64,000 nt of DNA. Origin: Combretum micranthum. Taxonomy: Eukaryota > Streptophyta > Magnoliopsida > Myrtales > Combretaceae. The DNA is taken from contig JAMXBD010003416.1 of the NCBI GenBank assembly GCA_024138025.1, positions 57,058 to 121,057 on the forward strand. Direction: 5' to 3'. Under the pieces are notes generated by a model. That model was not told the DNA's origin and ran no database searches. It saw only the letters and a program-made list of their open reading frames with translations. Shown piece after piece: positions 50,954 to 62,300 of the stretch. How positions within the stretch are numbered: the first letter of the stretch is position 1; each line of letters opens with the position of its first letter. The translations under genes and the position numbers were made by a program.

Positions 50954-52124
50954 ATTCCCTAGTATATTTTATAGGGCTAGTGATATTTGGAAAAGGAAAA
51001 AATGGTTCATTGTAGCTAAAAGGAACTTAAAAAAAAGTATAATAATTAAAATATAATTTAGCAGTAACAACACACACAAATAATTTCAACATACTAAATA
51101 AGTGAAAAAAGGAAAATAAAAGATATCTTTTTCTTTTCCAAAAAATTTGTAGGAGAGAAAAAGCAACTCAACAATTAATCAAATTGATCGAATAGACTAA
51201 AGAAGTAAAAGTTCAATGATGCATAAAATCTGTCTAATCATATTTTTAAAATATGATTTTATCATTAATAAAATTTTGCATAATATTATATGTTTGAAGA
51301 TAGGATTTTAACTAATAAATTCTTTGAACTACTATGAAAATTATTGTATTTTTTTTTTTTTAGAAAGTATCATCTTTTCCTTTTCCCAATAAAAGGTGAA
51401 GCTTGAAATAAAAAGTAAAATGTAGCCAAACTTGCATACCCTACAGGAAAAAAATGTGATTATAATCTTTTGAAATTTCTTTTGTGTTAGTACAAGGCGA
51501 TCTTTGACAATAAAAAATAATAAGAGAAAAAATGAATTAAAAGTAGGAAAAAAAGAAAACGAGAAACAATTGACATGACTCTTCGTTCCTTTTATTATGA
51601 TAACAATTTCAATATAGTTGCATTTAGTTTGTCATAGTAATAATTATTCTTAACTCAATGGCTTGTATTTTTTCTAAAGTTTAAAAAATTAATACATAAA
51701 AATTATTCAATTTATCAATAATAACAATTTCATCATAACATTATCCATTCAAGGAAGTGAATTATTACGCTTCTACTTGAAAATTATTGAATGAATCCGC
51801 AATAAGCTAATGTCCATTCTTTATATTCAACTTTCTAGTAAATATTAACAAATATGCAAACTTTAAAAAGAAAAAAATCTGGCTGATTTTAAAAACACTA
51901 TCAACTAAATTATTTCTAGAAAAATGATATCTTATTTTATATTTTAAATTTTTTTTATTATGTGTATTGGATCTATACTTTTTCTAATTCTTTTAAATTA
52001 CAAATCAATATTGAAATTTTTTATTCTTACAATTTGAATCTAATTATATATTTTAATATTCTAAAAGAATAAATTAATAAAAATTCACATACCTCCAACA
52101 GCAATAAGGAAAAGGAAATTAATA
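50954..52124. other. AT-rich spacer, nothing recognised
   Basis: Very AT-rich; no element ends or frames supported. Confidence 0.4.
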
Positions 52125-52616
52125 TTTAAGGCAACATGATCCCATCTCTTTAAGATGAGGTCATAAGTGGCTAACTTCCTCTCTTCAAAAGACGAAGTCA
52201 ATTGTTGATGATATCGTCTCTTGAAGAGACAAAGTTGGCACAATCATCACCCCACCCCCCTCATACAGTTTGTATTTCACTCCTAATTACGTTAGCCAGT
52301 CTAAACAATTATAACCTGTCAGGTATATGTACAATCAATTGGTATAAATCATTAGCCATCCACCACAAATAAACAACTTCTAAACTACAATAATCTAATC
52401 ATAATAATTATTTCAAAACCAATCCATCCAACTACAACAATATTCACAAACCTAATCCATCTAACACCCAAACACATTCGTTTACCGCCAATAGAATGAA
52501 AAACTCATAAAACATAATATATAAAAAGGTTGAAGTATTGCTCAACTCATTACATTAGATGTATATACAACATTACATACAATCATTATAAAACATAAGC
52601 ATAGATAAAATGTACT

Positions 52617-53760
52617 CTACTCTTGAGTGCCCTGCCTCCTTCGTCTTCGCTTGACAAAAATGCAATGGAATGTCTTAGACTGATCTGGAGCTTGCTAGGG
52701 ATGCTCCATAGATGAATCAACCTGTGTGAGTATAGCATCCTTATCTCCATTACTAACATTGCACTAGCGAAATAGGACAAGGTTTTATCCATCTAAGGGA
52801 GGCATTCCCCTATATCATCTAGTGGTGATGGTCGCCTCTTTTATGGAGTCGGGGGGTATGGACCTCTGCATATGAGATGTCTGGCATGGAGGGTCCGGCA
52901 GATGAACATACAATGATGATGGAGGACGAGACTCATCATGCTGAACATATGAAGTGCTATACTCATTAATGTACATGTGGGATGAAGGCTCGTCTCTAAT
53001 ATCTGCAGCTCTGTATTAGCCTGCATTTGCTCCTGACGCCATCCCTGCTCACCCCTCTCTCTATGTGTGTGCATCTCTGCACTAGTTGAGGCTAAGAGTG
53101 TAGGTTATCCTCACCACCAATGATATCAAATGCTGGTTCTTGTGTAAGATGTTGCTTCTAGGTGCTTAATATTAATCCCTATGAACTCATACACTACACA
53201 AATAACATCTCAAGTAGTGGTAGGAGTATCCTTAGATGGTATGTCAAGGACATGGTAAATGAAATCTACCTGCAATTAACAGTAAACATCCAATTAGGAA
53301 CTAACGAACACAACAACATTCATATATACCATATATAACCATTGAACTTACCATATATCATATAATAGCACCCATACGACTGATCAAACGCCTATTAATT
53401 GCATTATACTAATCAAAATAATCTTCACATGTATTGGTACGGATGTCTAGCATGTCTACAATGCAATTGCGCCTGTCATTCCACTTTTTGACCTTTCTAG
53501 CATGCTTCAACACTTAGTTTCACTCCAAATGCCTTTGTAAGTCCAACTCATGTAAAGCTCTCATATCAGATGAGGGGCGTGGGATCCCCTATAAACCACC
53601 CAACTGTCTAATCACCATGTTAGATAGTAGTGCTCGTGGAGTCCAACTAAGAATGATCATGTCCATAATTTTATCTAACCATTTGTCAGACCCTTCATAT
53701 CTAGTGATGTGAAACCACCCATCATGTTTTTTATAGCTGCATTTGATCCTTACTTACAAT
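52617..53760 (-). pseudogene. Plant mobile domain (PMD) protein remnant
   Basis: On the minus strand several frames give PMD hallmarks in order: WFIDGSDKWLDKIMDMIILS-like sequence, MVIRQLGG then IPRPSSDMRALHELDLQRH (about 53560-53640), and VKKWNDRRNCIVDMLDI (about 53440-53490). The end is proline/serine-rich, reading HMYINEYSTS then HDESRPPSSLYVH, and finishes with the basic tail KRRRRRQGTQE and a stop at 52617. Stops and frameshifts separate the blocks, so the gene is dead. Known biology: PMD proteins are often captured or encoded by plant MULEs; some host versions (MAIN family) act in silencing. This copy lies directly downstream of transposase sequence. Confidence 0.65.
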
Positions 53761-53765
53761 TTCTA

Positions 53766-54542
53766 TTATGGTATCAGTGCACTTAATTGCCCATGACCTG
53801 GATCCAAGTCCACTATCTTAAAATTATGATAGTTCGATATATACCACATTTTAACTGTCCTTATAAGATGATCTTTACTTTCAAACTGCATCCTAACTTT
53901 GAATTCATCACGGAAACTCCAATTTCTAGAGCTGATTTCCTGCTCATTATCAAATGCAACATATGCACTTCCTACATTTGTAGTGAAAAAAGGTATTAAC
54001 ACTAAGCTCTCTACTGCATTAACAACTGTAAAAGCCACGAAATAATGTTACTCATCACCTTTATGTTATATATTGGTAGCAATAACCTGCTGGGACAAAC
54101 CTATCACCGAATCATTTCTATCTTCATCATAGACATCACTAGATTCACTTACTTATGAGTTTTGCATCACATTAGTACATGACCATAACTCCAGTTAGGT
54201 GCACCCATTTCAAAGTTACTCATATCTACCTGTGCTAACTGTCTGAGTAGATTGGAGTTCTCATCTGCCAACACTCGGTTGCCAATATTTCCATTAATGC
54301 CCATCGCTTGTAGGTGTCCATAGCATTTCCTTTTCAAATATCTGGACATATATAGCCACTAACCCTTTTGTGTACATCAACATCTTTTGTATAACATCAT
54401 CATCGGTTACTAGAATAACATCATAACGTAACGTCTTATCTCTAATAGCTACCCTATGATACAGCTTAACCCGATGTATAGACCTATTTATCTTAAGTCT
54501 ACTGCAAATAGTGTTTACTATTTGCTCATATGTAAAGTTCAA
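53766..54542 (-). pseudogene. MULE transposase N-terminal fragment
   Basis: Starts MNFTYEQIVNTICSRLKINRS and continues with VKLYHRV and VILVTDDDVIQKML, the usual opening of plant MULE transposases. A stop-interrupted linker follows (54350 to 54170). The MuDR DNA-binding domain then reads FRDEFKVRMQFESKDHLIRT and VKMWYISNYHNFKIVD (about 53800-53930). The frame is lost at GHG (53790), where a missing base would give GHWAIKC, the expected continuation. The DDE catalytic core and the zinc knuckle are absent. Confidence 0.65.
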
Positions 54543-54839
54543 CTAATACTGACCACAACAACTAACCACCTATCATAACCAAAACATGCATTCCCTTCCA
54601 CAATATTGCTATGAGCATATAATATAAACTTGGCCTTATCTATTTCCACACCTAATTTGCCAGCTCATAAAACACGAGTTAAATGCATGAAATGTGATCA
54701 TGATTATGAATTGCACTCCCTTAATATCAAATATGTTTACTTATGTAATTTATCCATCTCATTCTTATCAGAATATTTTATTAATGTGGGTTCTAATATC
54801 ATCAAACATGATCAAGGCATAAGACATATAATATATATG

Positions 54840-55345
54840 ATTCCATAATTTGATTCCTAAAGTCTAAAAGTATACCGTAATATTAAAATTATAGCATACA
54901 ATATCCACATTGCAGCATCAATAAAACACACCATAAACATCAAAATCGCATTACCATTTCATAATACTACTCATGAGAAAAATAACATACAATGTTGCTT
55001 TAACAATTGAAAAAGGAAAATACACAACATTAAAAAATCTATATTGCAACATCAATAATCATGAAAAATTGATGTGACGACATTAAGCTACTTACTTGTT
55101 ATAATTTGATTCCTAAATTCTTAAAGTATAAGGTAATATTAAAATTATAGCATACAATATCCACATTACAGCATCAATAAAACACACCATAAGCATCAAG
55201 ATCACATTACCATTCCATAATAATACTCATGTAACAAATGACATATAATGTTGCTTTAACAATTGAAAAAGAAAAATACACAACATTAAAAAATCTACAT
55301 TGCAACATCAATAATCATGAAAAATTGATGTGATGACATTAAGCT
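54840..55345. repeat. ~0.25 kb tandem repeat within the MULE
   Basis: Two adjacent, nearly identical units (about 54845-55090 and 55095-55345) share TTGATTCCTAAA, AATTATAGCATACAATATCC, CATCAATAAAACACACCATA and CAACATTAAAAAATCTA. They differ by few substitutions, so the duplication is young relative to the MULE decay. Confidence 0.85.
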
Positions 55346-55903
55346 ACGTATTGTAGATTTCGGCATGTCCTTAACGATTGAAGGGTTAATTGGTTGAAAT
55401 TTGCTCGAATTGATGTTTGTATGACATCTAAGGATCGAAATTAACCAAGAACTCAAAACCAATTAGATAAAAATTAATGTTGGAATGGAGTAAAATCAGG
55501 GTTAAGGTTTTTGTGCGGCAAGAATTTGGGGATTTTTCACGAATGAAATGAGAAATAAAAAAGAAGCAGATAAAATATTGATCCTGTTAATCCCGTCTTT
55601 TAAAAATTAGGTCATACTCATCTCTTCGTCTTTTTCAAGAGATGGGATTACTTCGTTATTTAAGATCCCATCTGTTGAAGAGACGAGATAAATTATTTAT
55701 GATCTTTTTTTTTCAAAAAACAAGTTCATATTACCTAAAATTTGGGATTATTTCCATCCAAATAACATTTTTATGGTTTTTTTAATATAAATATCTATTT
55801 CCTTTTGCCAAGCAAATAAGGAAGAGGATAAACCCAAAGCCGTAACTTTATACGGCCAAAACCCAAAACCTCCACTCCCCAGACAATCTCGAACCATATC
55901 GTG

Positions 55904-56335
55904 ATGAAGCTAAACTCGGCCTTCTTCAACTTATCTACTTCCTCTTCATCTTCCATTTCTCCATTCCTTTTTCCTAATCTCCCTCCTTCCTCTTTCCGTC
56001 CTCTTCTTCTTCTTCCTCCTCCTTCTTCTCTTCTCCATCTATCTCCGATCTGCTGCTTCGACATCTCTCTCTCTGCGCGGAACTCGTTCCCTCGCTTCAA
56101 CGTATCCTATAGTAACCATTCCAACCTCCAATTGCACAAAATCCAGCACGATGATGACGAAGGAGAAGAAGATGGAGAAGAAATCGAATTAAGTGAATAT
56201 GAAGAAGCTGGAGATGAAGGAGAAAGTGTACATAAGGGGAGGATTACGATTCGGTTGATATCGAGTCTCTTGAACTCGAAGCACAAGAAGCCGTCGTAAA
56301 GTATTCGAGCTCACTCTTTCGCCAACTCGTTATTG
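55904..56335 (+). CDS. Der exon 1 (transit peptide and acidic linker)
   Basis: Begins [17 protein letters not shown], rich in S, P and L with few acidic residues, then turns acidic ([12 protein letters not shown]). After the missing G at 56236-56239 it reads [19 protein letters not shown] then [10 protein letters not shown]. The donor is G|GTACGT, phase 1. Length 432 plus the lost base leaves the right phase. Confidence 0.85.
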
Positions 56336-59300
56336 GTACGTACTGCACTTCCTTTTTCATGCATTGTAACTTTCTGTTAGTTCAAATCTAGTTGATGTTT
56401 TACTACAACAATGCAATGGCGTGTTTCGAAGCATAAATAATATCCTAGACACCAATTTACGAATAGTAGTATGATTAACCTTGTTCGTCTGCTTCATTCT
56501 TCAAGAAATAGCTCTTTATCGCTTTTTATTTTTTGGTGCTTTCCTCCAATTGTGAAGAGTTTTTTAGCTTTAGTGACCATGCCTGTATCTTGAAACCGGA
56601 ATTATTGGAATTGACGATTCCTGTTGCAGGAAGTTTATGTACATAAAAATAGTCTATGTAGTTTTTAATTGCTCTGATTTTTTATCATGTTTAGGTGACA
56701 TTTTAATTGGACATGCTATGTATGTGAGTTTTAGGTTCAGATTCAAATGTGCTGTCATTTTATGTGATTAAGTCAAAGTCAACATGTAATCAACTAAGGT
56801 GCAAGTTCTTTACTTTTTGTTGTAAAATTTATTTGGAATTGTTTCTTTTGGTAAAGAAAACTAGAATTAGATTTCTTATTAGAAAGTAATTCCAAATACA
56901 GATGTAGATTCGATATTTTAAAACAATTGACGTTTGAAATCTCCACTTGTAATGCGATTATGATTTGTGGCAGATTGCAGATTCCAATTGAGCTTTCTGC
57001 TGTAGCAAATTTTCTACCATCCTATGTGTGTATCCATGATTAGATTTCAGGTTGTATCGCCAGTTACATAATAGAAAGCATGTCAGAATTTCTGATTCTG
57101 CTTAGAGATCAGCATCTCTTGACATATATCTTTGCCAATATTATTGCTAGTTTTTACTTCAAGGGACTTATAATGCAATAATTTTGACTTATTACCTATC
57201 ACTTCCAGAAGATGAGCCAAATGACAAAAAGGAAACCAGTCAAAAGCAGAAAAGCGCAAGGATACTACAAGAAGTGTTGTAAGAATCTTGCCTTTTTATG
57301 GCTAGGATAATAAGTTTCCTTTGTGGTCACACAATTCCAAGTTGATTGATATTCTCATAGTGATTCCTCATGGTATCTGTGAAGGCATATGATGGTCTTT
57401 CTTGACAAAAAGACCTTGATGATGGGATGCCTAGTGGGTTGAAATGTATACATGAAATGCTATTCAGAATAGATGGATGAGATTCATTAAGCTCACAAAT
57501 TAGTAGATTCCCAAAAAGAAACATGGATTTCAGGAAGCTGAGGTTAGATAATTTCTAGCTATTGGTAGCAATCATAATATGCAGAATGCAATGGAAGAGC
57601 TTGATTTATTATGTCAGATGATATCTGGATCTTAGTTTTCATCACATATTAAGATGATGAAATTTTCCACCGTACTAATTTATCTGTCTCAAGTGGCCAT
57701 GGAGGTCCTACAGAAAAATATATGTGACATTTTCTTCATTACGTAGTTGTCCTTTCTATTAGATTCATTATTTTGAAATTGACCATTTGGAGATGTAATT
57801 TGAATCTAGAAAATGCTTTTAACAAAAACACAGAATTCGTTCAGGAATTCTTTGGTAATTTGACCTTTAATAGGAACCTCGAAATGGATTTATGGTGTTC
57901 AATCTGAATACTGAAAGCCTGTGCTCATGAATATTGTTTCATAAACTTGTCCCTACATAATAAGTCAGGTTGACGAGTGCCATTTTGCATTTCTACATTG
58001 TGCTAAAAATGAAGGAAGAATACTAAAATATATGAGAAGAGAATTATATTCTTTTGTTAAAAAAGAGTACAAGAAATATCAAATATATATACATAATGTT
58101 TTGTGGTCGGTGCACCAACACACATCATTAATTACCACGCTCTAAAAATAAAAGAAAAATATTTTACAAAGAGTTCCATCTCATATATCTCAACATTCCC
58201 TCTCAAGCTGAGGAATAGATGTCTTCCATTCCCAACTTGACACAAAATTTTGAAAGCTTGAACTTCTTAGCCCTTGTTAGAACATCTTCTAATTGTTGTC
58301 CCGTTAAAACATAGGATATACATACTAACCCTTCCTTCAATTTTTCTTTGATGAAATGTCATTAATTTTAATATACTTTTTGTCCTATGTATTGTATAGG
58401 ATTATGAGCAATATTGATGGTTGACTTATTGTCACAACAAGTTTTGTAGGACCCATCCCCATTGATTCTCAATCACCTAGAATAATCTTTAACCAAAACA
58501 ATTCACACAGTCCTTGGGCAATTGCCCTAAACTCTTATTCGACTGACGATCTTGCCACCACATTTTGCTTTTCTCCTCATATTACTCAGTTTCCTCCAAC
58601 AAAATACAATATCCATGGTTGATCTTCGTTCTACTAAAGAACTTGCATAGCCAGCGTCGGTATAAGCTTTAGAGTAAGCTTGGATTTCCTTTTGAGCAAA
58701 ATTCCTTTTCTTGATTGTCCTTGAAGTAGTGAAGCACCCATAAGTAGCTTGGAGTTAAGGTTCTTGGATCATGCATGAATTGGCTTATACGCTCACTGAG
58801 CATGCTATGTTTGGTCGAGTGTGCTTGATATATAAGCTTACCAACCAATCTCTGGTACATTCTCTATGAACTATTGGTTTCTTCTTTTGCTTCCCTAACT
58901 CATGATCTAGATCTATTGGAGTAGAAGCTAGGTTACTTCAAATTTGCTTTTTTGGTCAATAAGTCATTCACGTATTTCTACTGTGAAATGAAAATTCCTT
59001 ATGTGGAACAGCTACCTCAATACCGAGGAAGTACTTCATTTTCCTAATTCCTTTATCTTAAAATTCTTTGTTAACCTTTTCTTCAACTCGCACTTTTCTA
59101 TCTCATTATTTCTAATTACTATGACGTTGTCCACATACGCTAAAAGCATGGTTACTCCTCCTGCAGCTGAGTGTTTAATAAAGAGGATGTGATCCTCTTG
59201 ACTTTGTTTATATAACCAGATTTCTCATGACCTTTGCAAATTTTCCAAACCAAGCTCTAGGAGATTGTTTTGACCCTAAAGAGTTTTTCTCAGCTTGCAC

Positions 59301-62300
59301 ACCTTAATACCCGTGTCTCTCTCAAATCCTAGTGGAATATTCTTGTAGATTTCTTCATCTAATTCCCATTAAGAAATACATTTTTAACGTCGTATTGTGG
59401 AAGTGGCTAGTCGAAGTGGCCAGTCAATGACAATAGAATTCTCACAATATTCGTTTTTGCAACTAGAGAAACAATCTCTTGATAGACAACTCTGTACATT
59501 TAAGTATACCCCTTGCCCACTAATCTAGCTTTATATCTCTCAAGGGATCCATTAGCTTTGTATTTTATTGTGAAAATCCACTTATAGTCAACAATATCTT
59601 TCCCTTTCAGTTTATCGACAACCTCCCAAGTTTTATTTCTTTCCAAGGCACTCATCTCTTCTCTTGTAGCATCCTTTCATTTGTGACCATGCCTCAAAAA
59701 ACCGTGTTGGGAATAGCAAATGGTGTTTAGACTCACAATGAACCTTTTGTGGGCTAGTGACAGATGCTTAAGGGAGATATAGTGAGACAGTGGACAAAGT
59801 GATTGTTTAGTACATTCTCTGGTACCTTTTCTAACAGCAAGGAGAGGTTCTAGGTCGTCTGTTGGGTTAATGGATGGTTTAATAGATTGTGTATTTAAAG
59901 GCAAACCAAATCTTACCATGAGTTCATTACCATTATCTGAGTTGGATTCTTGAACTTGTGTCAGTTTAGGACCACCCTTCTACCTTGAATACACTTGAGA
60001 AATCTTGGGTTACTTCAGTGGCAGACTTGAATACACTAAGAAAAAACAAATCACTTATAGGTTTCTGAGACGATTCAAGGCAATAAAGGCTGCTATTTTC
60101 CTTAGCAAGTCCAATCTTCCTTCTTGTGCCTCCATCCTGAAAAACACAATAAGAAGGGTAAAAAACAGTATACATTTAAGGTCATGAGTGAGTTTTTGAA
60201 TGGAGGCCAAGTTGGCTAATAACTTGGTCCATGGAGGACATGTATGTCTCTAAGGTATATGTATAGAACAGTTGAGAAGCGTGGGTCATATGGTCCATGG
60301 CACTTGAGTCTATTATCCATGCATTAATATATAAGTTTTCTGAGGCATTAATGTAAAGAGGGAATAGCGTTTACTTGAAAGAGCCAGAGAGCATGGTCCA
60401 AATGCCTTTTTCGGAGATGCCAACAAATTTCTCAACTTCTTAACCTCTTCATTGTTGAACCCCTTAATTGTTGGGCTTTCTTCAGGTTTGTATTGCACTA
60501 CCATGTGTATGTGAGTTTTCTCCACTCTCGGCTTGGTGGCTTACCATTCAACCTCCAACACCTCTCTCTTGTGTGCCTCGGTTTCCTGCAATAGATGCAC
60601 CGGATATTATCTTTGTTCTCTTTAATCTGATTTTTTTTATTTGGATATTTGGACTGATCCTTTTGCCTTTCTCTAGCTGTTCGATCTTTACTGCTAGGGT
60701 TGACTTGTCTATTGTTTGCAATTCAAGCATAATAGCATGTGAGCTCACTTCTGCTCATATCAGTGACATGGTCTCCTCTAGAGAGGGTGTTTCCTCTTTT
60801 CCAAAGAATCTGAATCCGAACCTGATCAAATTCTGAATCCAATGCCAAAAAATCGTAAACACGATCTTTTTCAACTAAGTTCTTCAAGATTGCAACATCC
60901 TCAAGGTGTTTTATCTCAAAAACTCAATAATGATTGAGTTTTTGCTATAGATTTTGCAATAGATTTACATACTTTATGACTTATTTGTCTCCTTGCTTAG
61001 TGATTCCAGTTTTGACTTTGATCTCATATACTTGAGCGACGTAGGAAGTCCCAAATCTCCTACATGTGTCGCTAATTGTAGTATCATTGAATCCTACAAC
61101 CAAGACATTATCATGGAATCCTTCTCATCTCGTGCTTCAAATGTGGGGTCATCCTTAGCTGGTCTAGTCCCGAGAAGGTGCTTAAGTCTTCCTTTACCTT
61201 TGAAAGAAGTGCAGACAAATTGAGACCATTTAAGATAATTCTTCGTATTGAATTTGTAGGAAGCTCGAAGATTCTGAAAGTCCCCAATTTTCTGGGAAGC
61301 ATTGGAGCCTTTGGATGGTTTAGGGTTGCTGGTGATGTTAATTACAAAGGACATGGTGGGATGTTTAGCAATTTAAGGCTGTTTGACACAAGAGGAAAAA
61401 AGGGAACTGAGGAAGAATGACACCTATGAAGGTTGAAAAACATAGAAAAAACAGCTTTTGCAGCAATGAAGGCTTGCTCTGGAAAAGTGACAAGAGAATC
61501 CTAGGAAAGATGCCTAGAGCTCCGATACCAACCTAAAAATAAAAGAAGAATAGTAAAAAATATAAGAAGAGAGAATTTTATCCTTTTGTTTAAAAATAGA
61601 GTACAAGAAACATCCAATATGTATACACAATGTGTCTGTGGTTGGTGTATCAACCCACATCATTAATTACCCTCTAAAAATAAAAGAAAATATTTTACAA
61701 AGAGTTACAGCTCATATATCTCGACACATTGTGACATTAAATAAGCTGTGAGACGCCTAACTAAAGATGTGATATGCTGTTGTACATTTTGAATTTGCAA
61801 AAGTTAATGTTAGCATAAACTGCTTTTCCTCTAAAGTTACAAGATCCCTGCAGATTCCTGACCATCTTCTCCCAAGAGTTGCAATTATTGGCAGACCAAA
61901 TGTTGGTAAATCAGCATTATTCAATCGTCTTGTTGGGGTAAGTTATTGTTTATGTTTCTTACTTTCCTGTGTTAATGTCTACTCTCTCACTGACAGTAGA
62001 ATGATTTATGTATTCTTTTAGGGTAGTAAGGCAATTGTAGTGAATGAGCCTGGAGTTACGAGGGATCGCTTATATGGAAGATCCTTCTGGGTGACTTTGA
62101 GTTCATGGTGGTGGATACTGGGGGTGTTCTCACCATTGCAAAGTCACAGGCTGATGTTATGGAAGACTTGGCTATAACAACCACTATCGGTATGGATGGG
62201 ATACCACTTGTGACAAGGGAGGCTGCTGTTGCTAGGATGCCCTCAATGATAGAGAGACAGGCTGCAACAGCAGTGGAAGAGTCCTCTGTCATCATATTCC

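Larger units (their letters stand above)
52125..55700 (-). mobile_element. Remnant of a Mutator-like element (MULE) carrying a plant mobile domain
   Basis: The terminal regions (52138-52240 and 55600-55690) share GATCCCATCT(C/G)TT and GAAGAGACGA-type words in several orientations. Between them, on the minus strand, are a MULE transposase N-terminal part (54542 to 53766) and then a plant-mobile-domain protein (53760 to 52617). The catalytic MULE domain was not seen. AT-rich direct repeats of about 0.25 kb (54840-55080 and 55090-55340) lie upstream of the transposase start. Exact ends are not fixed. The right end lies about 200 bp from the Der start codon. Confidence 0.65.
58001..61726 (-). mobile_element. 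Decayed Ty1/copia retrotransposon in Der intron 2
   Basis: The plus strand starts TGCTAAAAAT and ends ATCTCGACA, with exact CATTG duplications outside. Two ~195-bp LTRs bound it. On the minus strand come, in order, primer-binding site, gag, zinc knuckle, protease motif, reverse transcriptase, RNase H and a purine tract (GAGAGGGAA) before the 3' LTR. At 3.7 kb it is shorter than usual for copia elements (about 4.5-5 kb), and no integrase is recognisable, so an internal deletion is likely. Frames are broken by many stops; it cannot move by itself. Confidence 0.9.
57279..61843 (+). other. Der intron 2, enlarged by a copia insertion
   Basis: 4565 bp, of which 3726 bp is the antisense copia element at 58001-61726 plus a 5-bp target duplication. 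Without it the intron would be about 830 bp. It ends AAGTTACAAG; this acceptor is chosen because it alone keeps the frame into the [13 protein letters not shown] start of the G domain. Confidence 0.75.

Noticed and set aside
55795..56100. 101-codon minus-strand frame rich in R, E and G
   Set aside because: Antisense shadow of the pyrimidine-rich first exon of Der.
59001..61420. Plus-strand frames between 59.0 and 61.4 kb
   Set aside because: They are the complement of the copia gag-pol remnant, whose minus-strand translation is the recognisable one.
56230..62095. Programmed frameshifting in Der or PPR
   Set aside because: Six unrelated sites, no slippery heptamer, and no such mechanism known for these families; single-base deletions or assembly errors are simpler.
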